Source: Neoarius graeffei (Eukaryota; Chordata; Actinopteri; Siluriformes; Ariidae). Taken from it: 64,000 bases of DNA. Positions 52,905-63,602 of this stretch are shown here, piece after piece; position 1 is the stretch's first letter; every line of letters starts with the position of its first letter. The position numbers and the translations under genes were made by a program. The notes beneath the pieces were generated by a model that saw only the letters and a program-made list of their open reading frames with translations, was not told the origin of the DNA and did not search any database. Location: the NCBI RefSeq assembly GCF_027579695.1, contig NC_083587.1:59344738-59408737 (forward strand), given 5' to 3'.

Positions 52905-53770
52905 TCAGGTGACATTGGGCATACCTAACCACCTGTGTTTTCTTTCTCTCCCCCCCACCCCAAATCTGTCCCTCTGAGTTACATGGAGTCAACAGGAAAT
53001 CTTTTGGTGGAGAGGGTGGAGACCTCGACTGGCTATCGTAGCCTGCAGGGAATCGGCCGTCAGACATTCTGTCGCATGTCCCAGACCCGGTGAAATGTAA
53101 CTGAATTGTCTTGGCCAGCCCTAAGGGTCCCATCTGCATCTCATCATTGCTGAGGAGTGTGCTCCCATCACCCAATCAAGCATCCAGCCAGAGCAGGTCA
53201 TGATATATTTTTTACCATATTAACATGCCATTGTGTGTTATGCCTGATGTAAAGACTCTCGTCTCTGCGAGCCTACCACACAGATTTAATACTTGTCATT
53301 TTTAGGGCATACCTAACAACGTGTTTTCTTTCTCTCTCCCCCCCCAATCTGTCCCTCTGAGTTACATGTTGATCCTGGGATTGAGATGCTGGCCTCTTCT
53401 GCCCCTCGGACCTGCTTGATCCATCCTGGTGCCCTGTGTCTGGTCGGAGTTTTATCGCACCGCTCCTGTGAAGGACGGCCCCATGAGCACAGTTGAGGGT
53501 TATACCTGTTAAAACTGTTAATATTATAGTCAGGCTGTCTGTTGTTGCCCAAATGAGGATGGGTTCCCTTTTGAGTCTGGTTCCTCTCGAGGTTTCTTCC
53601 TCATGTCGTCTGAGGGAGTTTTTCCTTGCCACCATCGCCACAGGCTTGCTCATTGGGGATAGATTAGGGATAAAATTAGCTCATGTTTTAAGTCGTTCAA
53701 ATTCCGTAAAGCTGCTTTGCGACAATGTTTATTGTTAAAAGCGCTGTACAAATAAACTTGATTTGATTTG
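52905..53770 (+). repeat. Interspersed retro-type repeat with internal duplication
   Basis: GCATACCTAAC..TTTTCTTTCTCTC..AATCTGTCCCTCTGAGTTAC occurs at 52917-52984 and again at 53307-53368. The right part holds CTCGAGGTTTCTTCCTCATG, GGAGTTTTTCCTTGCCACCA and a tail GCGCTGTACAAATAAACTTG, with short TTGAT repeats. This right half is a widespread fish repeat that I recognise by sequence but cannot name. Open frames within are not genes. Confidence 0.65.
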
Positions 53771-54198
53771 AATGTTGTTCTTTAGCCTTCATTTCATCAT
53801 TGTTGACTTAAATAATACACAGATCCAATTTTCTGACAGGATTTATTTGAAAGGCTTAATCTAGACTAGCATTCATAATCTGAGGCGGTTTGTGAAAACT
53901 ACACCCTGATCTTAATCGATACAGTGCTGAGAGCAAAATGAACCTTTACTTCCAGTCCAGTGGAGTTCACCAAAGTTCACTCATACACACTGTTCACGGC
54001 TAGTTACTGATGATGTGTCTGTCGCAGAAGAACTAGACTCCAGTCTAAGTGGGTTTTATGGGAAGCCCAGAGAGACACAAAGCTATAATCCCAACACCAG
54101 TTTCACTTTAATCATGTAGACTACATCTAATCAATGCTGTGTCCATTAGTGGACATCTCTAATGATCCTTCAATTACCCAATAAGACCAGGCCTTTTT
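53771..54198. other. No gene recognised
   Basis: Unassigned; the last part resembles 30797-30845. Confidence 0.4.
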
Positions 54199-54622
54199 TA
54201 TTATACCCCCACTCCAAAGGAGGGGGGGAGGGGGGTGGTACACTGGTTTATTTACCTCTGTCCGTCCGTATTTCCGTCCATCCGAAACACCCTTTTTCTG
54301 AGCAACCACAAATCATAGCCACTTGGTACCAAACTTCAGCTTGGGGTTCTACACTGTGTTTACCGTTTTCAGGTCTGTCGCACATTGACTTCCTGTTTAC
54401 AAAACGTATAGCGTGGATTTACAAAATTTTCTTAACACTTTTCTCAGCAACTACAAATCACAACTGCTTGATATTTTGTACTGAGCTTCGGCTTGGGGTT
54501 CTATACCGTGTGTACCATTTTCAGGTCTGTCGCACATCGACTTCCTGTTTACCGACTGAATGTATTTACAAAATCTATAGCATGGATTTACAAAATTTTC
54601 TTAACACTTTTCTCAGCAACTA

Positions 54623-55408
54623 CACTGAACAAAAATATAAACGCAGTGGTCCATATTTTATGAAATACAAATGTTCAGATAGAAATTCATTTTCATTTTC
54701 TATGTGCCCGAGCCCAGTCCAAACGAGAACGTCGTCGCCCAGCAGTCAGGTCCAATCCTCGATGAGGTCTACGTGCATGGAGGCCAGCTTCTCTGAGTCG
54801 GTTTCTCACAGTTTGACTGCTGACCCTGCGATTGTGTCTCCCCATGGTCTCATCTGCGGTCCGTGTTGCAGTCCGGCACCGATCACGCAGGTGGGTCAGA
54901 CGGATATGCCGGTCTTGTGCTGGAGTGGTGACACGTGGCCTGCGTGCATGTGGCATGTTGTCTGTGGTGCCATGCTGCTGAAATCGTCGTCGGAGGCAGA
55001 CTATCGTGGAATAGCACCCCCAATTGACGCCCTACAGCTCTGATGGACATTCCAGCCTGCAGCATGCCAATGGCTCGTTCCCGGTTGATTCTGGTCATCT
55101 GTGGCATCTTGACATTTGAACATTTTTGTCACTTTAGGGTGGCCTTTTATTGGCCCCACATAAAGGATGGTCATGACATGCATTACTCAGTGAAATTTTT
55201 GTCTGCAATGGTCACACCCGACTGGATCATGGATTATCTCAAGTCTGGTCACTGCTCAGAACTTGAGTAGAGGGACTTTTTTTTTTTTCCAAAAAATGTT
55301 TACTGGTATGCTATACTATCATTTGAAGTGGGCAGAAAAAAAAAATCAGTATCAGATGTACAAAATAAATAAAATCTTTAGGTGCTGCGTTTATATTTTT
55401 GTTCAGTG
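54623..55408 (-). mobile_element. Tc1-like derivative (family T4), internally deleted
   Basis: Ends CACTGAACAAAAATATAAAC and GTTTATATTTTTGTTCAGTG lie between TA pairs (54621-54622 and 55409-55410). At 786 bp it keeps the transposase start but not the catalytic domain. Confidence 0.9.
54693..55107 (-). pseudogene. T4 transposase, DNA-binding half only
   Basis: The minus strand starts MPQMTRINRERAIGMLQAGM, SIRAVGRQLGV (first helix-turn-helix), then after a frameshift MPHARRPRVTTPAQDRHIRL (the GRPR-like hinge), and RRVSSQTVRNRLREAGLHAR (second helix-turn-helix). It stops after RSRLDWARAHRK, just where the catalytic domain would begin. Such a protein would bind element ends but not cut. Confidence 0.85.
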
Positions 55409-55919
55409 TACAAATCACAACTGCTTGATATTTGGTACCAAGCTTCAGCTTGGGGTTCTATACCGTGTATACTGTTTTCAGGTCTGTCGCACATCGACTT
55501 CCTGTTTACCAACTGAATGTATTTACGAAACATATCGGGTGGATTTTGACACCATTTCAAAATGACAGTTGACCAGGATGCTATTTGAAATCCCTGGGGA
55601 GAGACACGGCTCTTTACTTACTTGTTTCAGGGTTCATTATTTGTTGAAGTCAACATTCATAATAAGTGTCCTATTCCTTCGATTGCTTGCATCTGGATAG
55701 AAGCGAGAGCGGGGGGATACGTAAGTAAGCAGTAGCTCACCGTTGATTTTGTTTTGCCCCTTTAAATATCATGAACATAGTTTATAGCCATGTCTGTCTG
55801 TAATTCTTGCATTGGGATGAGGGGGGTATTATAATTATACCACAGTATTTGACGTTATACCTGACTGGTCGGATGCTATAGTTCTAGCTCTAAATCATAG
55901 GTTTATATTAAAAGGGCCC

Positions 55920-57470
55920 AGCTCACCCTTCCCTGAATCCAATCATGTGATCACTACTAAACAAGGCTGTGTTCTCACACCGACACTTTTTGGCATCTTC
56001 TTTGCTGTACTCCTGAAACATGCTTTTGGGACATCCATGGAAAGGATCTACCTCCGTACAAGATCTGATGGGAAACTATTCAACCTATCAAGACTACGTG
56101 CAGCTTCCAAAGTCCTTACTACATGCTTACGCGACTTCCTTTTCACAGACAATGCAGGTATCGCCGCCCACACTGAGGACGAATCGGTGAAGCTTGTACC
56201 GATTTTGGTCTCACCAATAGTCTCAAGAAAATGCAAGCAATGGGTCAGAACCAGGGCTTTGAACCAGAATTTTTTTCCTATTGGTTCGTTCCGAACAGAA
56301 ACGGAATTTTAACGTTTCTGGTTTTGGGTTCCACCATTAAATAGACGTTCCCGAACCGGTTAGAACAAAAAAATTTCATTCCAGGAACGGTTAATTACGT
56401 TCCCTGTCAGCTGTTTAACAAATGGCTATAAAATTATGTCTCTGTCTCATCCAGCTTAAGCCAAATGTAGGCTAATTCTATTACAACCTTCATTAAATAA
56501 GACAAGAAATAATTCAAAACAATTATTATTTCAAATGTTGGCGATTTGGATTCTCAGTATGTCTTCCCATCTACACAAACAGAAAAAGTGCCAAAAATGA
56601 AAGATAATTCGTTTAGTGTGTTATCAAAGGCTAGTCAGGCCCTATGCATTGATAGGCTAACAGAGGTTAACGTCATTTAATGTTCGCGAGCCTCTCATTA
56701 ACGTGGACAAATATATTGATATCGTGTTTGAAACTGACATTTTTGAATAACGACAGACTGCAATATTTACCTCTTATTTAAGATGTGGAGACGTGATAGT
56801 AGTCCACCCTCCCGCTCTCTCCATTCAGTCAGCGAACGTCACACAGGAAGTGAACCCCAGCGGGTCATAGAAACTTGCGCAGGAGAAGAATGACTTTTTT
56901 ATTTGTAGGCTACGGAAACTTTGAGGAACGAAATAAAAACCGGTATTAACCGGTTACCATTATTTTTAATAAGCGTTTCTGTTCCGGAACATAAAAAATA
57001 ATAAAGTTTCTGGTTTCGTTTCTGTTCCATGTGAAATAGAAAAATAGGTTTTCGTTTTCGTTCCTTGAACCGGTTCAAAGCCCTGGTCAGAACATCAAGA
57101 AACCGCCCACTACAACAATCTCCAATCAAGCATTAGAAGTAGTCAATGACTTTGTTCCCTGGGTTTGACCATCTCCGACTCCCTCTCTCTTGACTCTGAG
57201 TTGAATAAACACATCAGTAAGGCTGCTACGACGATGCCAAGACTAATGCAAAGAGTTTGGAACAATAGAAAGCTAACTGTATGCACAAAGATCAAGGTCT
57301 ACAATGAATGCGTCATCAGCAGTCTACTACACAGTAGTGAGATGTGGACCCTTAGAGCCTGTCAGAAAAAAAGGCTAAATATGTTCCATATGTGAAATCT
57401 TCGACAAATACTCAACATTAAGTGGCAGGATAAAATCCCAAACAACTCAGTCTTGGAATATGCAGAAGAA
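55920..57470 (+). pseudogene. CFDP2-like LINE reverse transcriptase, split by a hAT MITE
   Basis: The first part (55947-56251) reads TKQGCVLTPTLFGIFFAVLL, LRTRSDGKLFNLSRLRA and FLFTDNAGIAAHTEDE, where the usual FADD is FTDN. After the MITE at 56252-57085 it resumes with VTISDSLSLDSELNKHISKA, TMPRLMQRVWNN, TKIKVYNECVIS and SSEMWTLRACQKKRLNMFHM, then a stop and IPNNSVLEYAEEETF. The active site is lost, and both ends are missing. It may belong to the same LINE family as the piece at 19430-19790. Confidence 0.8.
56252..57085. mobile_element. hAT-type MITE
   Basis: Ends CAGGGCTTTGAACC and GGTTCAAAGCCCTG are perfect inverses, flanked by a perfect 8-bp duplication GTCAGAAC (56244-56251 and 57086-57093). 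It has no coding sequence. Many GTTCC..GGAAC motifs lie inside (GAACCGGTT and its like). Its ends resemble those of the hAT element at 13749-17175 (CAGGG..TTT), so it may use a related transposase. Confidence 0.95.
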
Positions 57471-57475
57471 GAAAC

Positions 57476-57781
57476 CTTTATTTGTCACACGCACACTTCA
57501 AGCACAGTGAGATTCATCCTCTGCATTTAACCCATCTGAAGCAGTGAACACACGCGCACACACCCAGAGCAGTGGGCAGCAGCACTACAGCGCCTGGGGA
57601 GCAGTCAGGGGTTAAGTACCTTGCTCAAGGGCACTTCAGCCCAAGGCCACCCCATGTTAACCTAACTGCATGTCTTTGAACCGTGGGGGAAACCGGAGCA
57701 CCCGGAGGAAACCCACGCTGACACGGGGAGAACATGCAAACTCCACACAGAAAGGCCCTCGCCGGCCACGGGGCTCGAGCC
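57476..57781 (-). mobile_element. S2 SINE, head truncated
   Basis: It runs from the tail (inverse of TTTATTTGTCACACGCACAC) to GGGGCTCGAGCCC, so the A-box end is lost. The alternative S2 body (GAGCAAGGTACTTAACCCCT) matches 7325-7470. It abuts the LINE that starts at 57782. Confidence 0.85.
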
Positions 57782-58383
57782 CAGAAGATGGCGGCGCTGG
57801 TGTTTTCACGTTTGTCTGCGTAGTTTGTGTTTGTATCTGTGTTTTTTGTAAGTTTGATGGGCTACCTGATTCGGAATAACTTTCATCCTGGGTCTCAGAA
57901 CTGGACTAACAACTTGGTGTTGGTAAACAGTAGGCTAAACAGCAACATAGCCTACTTTTATAACAACGAAGCAAACTGGACTGGTCTGGGTGCATTAGCA
58001 ACATGAGGCTATTGGTTTACCTGTTGCTCGCTTATGTGCTGAGCTCACTGGACGTTCTGGGATCTGGTGATGGATCATTCTCCCAAATTCTGGAACTATA
58101 CTGCTTCCTGATACTGGCGGCTTTACATCAATCCACATGGCGTTATCGGTTTTTCCTGCCTGTTCTATTGAGACCCTGCACAAATACGAGCTTCTTAGTT
58201 GGGCAGAAATATGGCAGTTCATCTCCTGCAGGCGCGACCAGAGAGTCGGCACTGCCTGCCCGACAAGATCAGCAGGCTTTTGGATTATTCTACTCCTGTT
58301 CCTATCAGGTAACATCCATCCCAACCCAGGCCCAGAACTGATTGAGCTCTTGAACCCCGACGACTTAACAAAATAGTAGTGGC
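57782..58383 (+). mobile_element. LINE 5' region with 2A-like upstream frame
   Basis: It begins AGAAGATGGCGGCGCTGG, typical of LINE 5' ends. A frame from 58137 encodes FWIILLLFLSGNIHPNPGP with the NPGP at 58323-58334, and two stops at about 58374-58379. The GNIHPNPGP motif, preceded by a hydrophobic stretch, resembles the 2A ribosome-skipping signature (DxExNPGP) reported at the N-terminus of some non-LTR elements, but here Asp is Asn and Glu is His. An overlapping frame at 58003-58341 starts MRLLVYLLLAYVLSSLDVL. Confidence 0.6.
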
Positions 58384-59437
58384 TTGCGTTTTATTCATGT
58401 CAACATGCACAGCCTGATTAATAAAATCGACGCTCTTCGTCTGTGGGCTAAACTGACAGAAACTGATATATTCATCTTGTCAGAGACACGGCTTAAACCA
58501 TCAATCACGAACAATATGATTCACATCAAAGGGTATAATCTCTTTAGGACGGATCGTGTGAATAAAGGAGGGGGAGTAGTCATATATGCTAAGGCATCGT
58601 TGGACTGTTGTTCCCTCGAAACAATAACAAAGCCAAAGTTCTTCGAACTATGTGCCGTTAAATTAAATCTTCCCAATGGTGCTTCTCTGATTGTGGTAGG
58701 ATGCTACCGTCCACCATCGGCTGCAGCTGAAGCAACTGCCCTGCTGTCTGACTTTTTGCATAAACCGCCCAACGAGTATATTGTCCTAGGAGACCTGAAC
58801 TGGGACTGGCTATCGACTTCATCAGCATTAAGTGACTTACATGATCAGTTACTCCTGACGCAACTAGTAGAGTCACCTAGACGCCTCAATCCAAAACGAA
58901 TGGACAAGTCTACATTAATTGACGTCATTCTGACTAATGCTCCACATAAATACTCAGCTGCTGGAGTTTTTTGTAATGATGTCAGCGATCACTGTATGAT
59001 TGCCTGTGTTAAAAATTGTAAATTGAAGAAAACCAAGCCACGGTTTATTTTTAAACGAAATTACAAACGTTTTAATGAACAAGCTTTCCTTCATGAAATC
59101 TCTCAGAGCGATTTAAACTTGGTTTGTGACATGGATGATGTTGAGCTGGCTTGGAATTATTTTAAAAAGACCTTTTTAGCCATAGTTGACAAACATGCCC
59201 CTATTAGAAGATTATAGAGTGAGGGGCAGAGATAATCCTTGGTTTAATGACTCTATTGCAACTGCTATTAGAGAATGGAATGAAGCATGGACTAAAGCAA
59301 AAAGAAATAATAATGATAAATGTTGGTTAAATTATAGGGTATTAAGAAACAAATGCACAAGACTAATAAAAAGTACAAAAAGTGAGCATTATCTGAATTT
59401 AATAAATGAAAACCTTAATGGGGGCACGGTGGTGTAG
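58384..59437 (+). pseudogene. LINE APE endonuclease and linker
   Basis: The frame MRFIHVNMHSLINKIDALRL carries endonuclease motifs: LSETRL, FRTDRVNKGGGVVIYAK, VVGCYRPPS, VLGDLNWDW and VSDHCMIACV. A one-base shift near 59205 ends the frame at 59217, while the other frame continues YRVRGRDNPWFNDSIATAI to NENLN, where the SINE at 59421 cuts it. It would nick target DNA at the start of reverse transcription. It is moderately preserved. Confidence 0.9.
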
Positions 59438-59800
59438 TGGTTAGCGCTGTCGCCTCACAGCAAGAAGGTCCGGGTTCGAGCCCCTTAGCCGGCGAGGGTC
59501 TTTCTGTGTGGAGTTTGCATGTTCTCCCCGTGTCCTCGTGGGTTTCCTCCGGGTGCTCCGGTTTCCCCCACAGTCCAAAGACATGCAGGTTAGGTTAACT
59601 GGTGACTCTAAATTGAGCGTAGGTGTGAATGTGAGTGTGAATGGTTGTCTGTGTCTATGTGTCAGCCCTGTGATGACCTGGCGACTTGTCCAGGGTGTAC
59701 CCCGCCTTTCGCCCGTAGTCAGCTGGGATAGGCTCCAGCTTGCCTGCGACCCTGTAGGACAGGATAAAGCGGCTAGAGATAATGAGATGAGATGAGATGA
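59421..59800 (+). mobile_element. S1 SINE inside the LINE coding frame
   Basis: A perfect 13-bp duplication GAAAACCTTAATG flanks it (59408-59420 and 59801-59813). It starts GGGGCACGG, missing a few head bases. Confidence 0.95.
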
Positions 59801-60719
59801 GAAAACCTTAATGATCCCAAAAAATTTTGGAAAGCAATTAAATCTTCTTCAGGTGATGTGCCATCCACCACTATTCCTGAAGTTATAATAACAAGCCAAG
59901 GTGAAGTCAGGGGTAAACAAAATATAGTAGCTATTTTCAATAAGCATTTTATTCATGCAGGAATAGCTACTCAGTCAATACTTTCAGCCAACCCCATGGA
60001 TAGTGCAACCTCCATCACAGACTCGTCTAATGTAAGTTTGAATAATTTTAATTTTACTACTATATCTGCCTCTGAAGTACAAAAGGCACTGTTAGGCCTG
60101 GACTGTAAAAAAGTCTGCTGGCCCAGACCAGATTGAGCCATATTTTCTTAAAATTGCTGCAAACTTGATTGCTGGTCCTATCTCTTCCATTTTCAATCTT
60201 AGTCTATACAGTGTTTCTATCCCTAAGTCATGGAAATCTGCATTTGTCCTCCAACTATCAAAAAGTGGAGACCCGTCAGTCTTAGATAATTACCGGCCAA
60301 TCTCCAGACTCTCTGTCTTGGCTAAACTGTTTGAGTCTCTTATAAATGAGCAACTGAAACATTTTTTAGCTGATACTTGTATTTTAAGTCCCACTCAGTC
60401 CGGTTTCTGACAAGGCCAGAGTACAATTACGATTGTAACCTCAGTTATAAATTATATTGTTAATGCTTTAGATAACAAAAAGTCTTGTGCTGCTCTATTC
60501 ATTGACTTATCTAAAGCATTCGACACCGTTGACCATCATCATCTTCTGCAAAGATTGCAAAGCATAGGTTTTAGTAGCACTGTGTTAAATTGTTTTTCTA
60601 ATTACCTGAGTGGTAGAACTCAGTGTGTGGTATTAGATAACTGTACCTCATCCTTGCTAGAAGTAAAAATGGGTGTCCCCCAAGGATCAGTTTTGGGTCT
60701 TATTTTATTTTCTAGTTCA
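59801..60719 (+). pseudogene. LINE reverse transcriptase, first half
   Basis: After the SINE the frame resumes as DPKKFWKAIKSSSGDVPS. A shift lies in an A run near 60107 (KSAGPDQIEPYFLKIAAN in the new frame). RT motifs follow: LSKSGDPSVLDNYRPIS, a TGA at 60408 in place of Arg (SGF-stop-QGQ), ALFIDLSKAFDTVDHHHL and GVPQGSVLGLILFSS. The minus-strand SINE at 60720 then cuts it just before the catalytic block. Confidence 0.9.
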
Positions 60720-61094
60720 TCTCATCTCATTTATCTCTAGCCGCTTTATCCTGTCCTACAGGGTCGCAGGCAAGCTGGAGCCTATCCCAGCTGACTACGG
60801 GCGAAAGGCGGGGTACACCCTGGACAAGTCGCCAGGTCATCACGGGGCTGACACATAGACACAGACAACCATTCACACTCACATTCACACCTACGGTCAA
60901 TTTAGAGTCGCCAGTTAACCTAACCTGCATGTCTTTGGACTGTGGGGGAAACCGGAGCACCCGGAGGAAACCCACGCGGACACGGGGAGAACATGCAAAC
61001 TCTGCACAGAAAGGCCCTCGCCGGCCACGGGGCTCGAACCCGGACCTTCTTGCTGTGAGGCGACAGCGCTAACCACTACACCACCGTGCCGCCC
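60720..61094 (-). mobile_element. S1 SINE inside the LINE RT
   Basis: Only a short duplication, TAGTT, can be seen at the flanks (60715-60719 and 61096-61100). Confidence 0.9.
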
Positions 61095-61807
61095 ATAGTT
61101 TAGGTATGGATCTGAAACAAACAAAGATTCTTCTTTATGCAGATGATACTCTTTTGTACACTTCTGCTACATCATTGAAGGAAGCAAATCATTATCTACA
61201 GTCTGCTTTTAGTCAGGTACAAAAATCTTTGGTAGGATTTTTTTTAAATGTTAAAAAAAAACAAAATCAATGGTTTTTACACGTTCACATTCTCTTACAG
61301 ATTTCACTATTTTAACACAAGATGGTACTCCAGTAGAGAGAGTAACTGCCTACAAATACCTAGGTATTTGGTTGGATGATAAATTGTCTTTTGGGGTCCA
61401 TATTGAGAGCCTTTAAAAAAAAAAAAACAACTCAGACCCAAGTTAGGTTTATTCTTTAGATTAAAGAAGTGCTTTCCTTTTTCAACAAGGAAAAGGCTGG
61501 TGCAGAGCACATTCTTATCAGTGTTGGATTACGGTGACCTAATTTATATGCACTCTACTTCATCTTTATTTAAAAAAAACTAGATGTACTATACCATTCA
61601 GCCTTGCGTTTCATTACAGGTGCAGTCGCTCGGACTCACCACTGCATTCTGTATGAAACTGGACAATGGTCCTCCCTCTCTCTCAGAAGGAAATTCCATT
61701 TATTGATTTTCATTGTGAAAGCATTAATGGGTAAATTACCCTTCTATATTTCAAACTTACTTACTTACCATAATAGTGTTTATAGGACAAGGTCACCAGA
61801 AAAAATA
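61095..61807 (+). pseudogene. LINE reverse transcriptase, catalytic block and thumb
   Basis: It resumes with LGMDLKQTKILLYADDTLLY, so the catalytic YADD is kept. Frames then shift repeatedly at A or T runs: YKYLGIWLDDKLSFGVHI (61350), LRFITGAVARTHHCILYETG and FHLLIFIVKALMGKLPFYIS. It is cut at YRTRS by the family C MITE at 61808. Confidence 0.85.
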
Positions 61808-61880
61808 CACTACCGTTCAAAAGTTTGGGGTCACCCAGACAATTTTGTGTTTTCCATGAAAAGTCACACTTATTTACCAC

Positions 61881-62241
61881 CATCTCATCTCATTATCTCT
61901 AGCCGCTTTATCCTTCTACAGGGTCGCAGGCAAGCTGGAGCATATCCCAGCTGACTACAGGCAAAAGGCGGGGTACACCCTGGACAAGTCGCCAGGTCAT
62001 CACAGGGCTGACACATAGACAACCATTCACACTCACATTCACACCTACGGTCAATTTAGAGTCACCAGTTAACCTAACCTGCATGTCTTTGGACTGTGGG
62101 GGAAACCGGAGCAAACCCACGCGGACATGGGGAGAACATGCAAACTCCACACAGAAAGGCCCTCGCCGGACCCGGGGTTCGAACCCAGGACCTTCTTGCT
62201 GTGAGGCGACAGCGCTAACCACTACACCACCGTGCCACCCC
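61881..62241 (-). mobile_element. S1 SINE inside family C copy 3
   Basis: A perfect 10-bp duplication TATTTACCAC flanks it (61871-61880 and 62242-62251). The core lacks part of the GGAGCACCCGGAGGAAACC block. Confidence 0.95.
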
Positions 62242-62621
62242 TATTTACCACCATAAGTTGTAAAATGAATAGAAAATATAGTCGAGACATTTTTCTGGCC
62301 ATTTTGAGCATTTAATCGACCCCACAAATGTGATGCTCCAGAAACTCAATCTGCTCAAAGGAAGGTCAGTTTTATAGCTTCTCTAAAGAGCTCAACTGTT
62401 TTCAGCTGTGCTAACATGATTGTACAAGGGTTTTCTAATCATCCATTAGCCTTCTGAGGCAATGAGCAAACACATTGTACCATTAGAACACTGGAGTGAT
62501 AGTTGCTGGAAATGGGCCTCTATACACCTATGGAGATATTGCACCAAAAACCAGACATTTGCAGCTAGAATAGTCATTTACCACATTAGCAATGTATAGA
62601 GTGGATTTCTGATTAGTTTAA

Positions 62622-63515
62622 CCTTCATCCTACCAAGTGGGGTCCATCTGGACCCCGCACCTATATGTTTGTTTGCCATTTTAAAAATATGTGACATACT
62701 GCCTCACAGTTTTATGAATTTGTCGGAATTTATGTCTTAATTAAAACACTAAAGCACCGGAAGATCAGCTTTTTGCATTGTGAAAGTATAATTAATTTGT
62801 TACTGGGGTCCAACCAGACCCCAGAGTAAAGTTTATCTGTCTTTCATTTTATAATTGAATAGCACACTGAAAGTTAACTTCTTTTATGTTCCATAATGAA
62901 ACTACCAAGGCATTCCTTCTTGGGGTCCGTGTGGACCCCACTGCTGCAATAAGCACAGGCTGCAAAACAAAAGCCCTAAATTATTTTACAATTACTTTTT
63001 TGTTTTAAATTCTGTAAGAAAAGACCTAAGTTGTAATCCAGAATGTTTTACAGCTGCATGAGCTGCAAAAATCATGTATATAATGCCAATTTTTTTTGTG
63101 GCGCTATAATTTGCTACATGTATGCTAGTTATTGCAATATTATTGCAATGTTATTGCATTTATAATACATCATTGATATTCAGCCATAGTGGATTTTGTT
63201 CTTCAGTAAAGTTATGTCTGTTTGCTGCATTGAATTGGTTCTTACTGCATTGATTTCAAGGTATTCCCTCCTGGGGTCCATACGGACCCCGCCTGGTAGT
63301 TTGTGTATGTAAAATTGGCTGGTAGGATGAAGGTTAAGTGTGTTCTTTATGCCTTGGGCCCTTTAGTGTATTGCTGTTATTAATACAAGATGTTCTGAAC
63401 AAAACTTATCTGGTGATTTTGTCTTTATAAGCTTTAATTTTAAAGAAAAGTATTGGGGTCCAAACGGACCCCACATGGTAAGATTAAGATGTAAAATAGC
63501 ATGGTAGGATGAGGG
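62622..63515. mobile_element. piggyBac-type MITE with GGGGTCC palindromes
   Basis: Ends CCTTCATCCTACCA and TGGTAGGATGAGGG lie between perfect TTAA duplications (62618-62621 and 63516-63519), the hallmark of piggyBac insertion, and the ends resemble known piggyBac termini (CCYT...CTRCCA). It has no transposase at 894 bp. Five 18-base palindromes GGGGTCC-N4-GGACCCC lie inside (62639, 62805, 62922, 63273, 63455). Confidence 0.85.
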
Positions 63516-63602
63516 TTAAAGTGATCTTCATTGAAAAGAACAGTGCTTTTCTTTCAAAAATAACGACATTTCAAAGTGACCCCAACCTTTTGAACGGTAG
63601 TG

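Larger units (their letters stand above)
54199..55834. mobile_element. Inverted-end element with internal repeats of about 165 bp
   Basis: The ends are TATTATACCCCCACTCC and GAGGGGGGTATTATA. The interior is a head-to-tail repeat: GCTTGGGGTTCTA..GTGT, TTTCAGGTCTGTCGCACAT and CGACTTCCTGTTTACC occur near 54340, 54490 and 55450. The third unit is split by a Tc1-derived element at 54623-55408. No transposase of its own was found. Confidence 0.65.
61808..63602. mobile_element. Family C MITE, copy 3, carrying two insertions
   Basis: The ends match copies 1 and 2 between TA pairs (61806-61807 and 63603-63604). Its own sequence is 61808-61880, 62242-62621 and 63516-63602. Confidence 0.95.

Noticed and set aside
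53273..53653. 126-residue minus-strand frame
   Set aside because: It is antisense to a widespread repeat and has no motif.
1290..62222. Recurring 80-150 residue frames (for example containing SVNGCLCLCVSPVMTWRLVQ)
   Set aside because: They are translations of the S1 SINE in either direction and recur with every copy; SINEs encode no protein.
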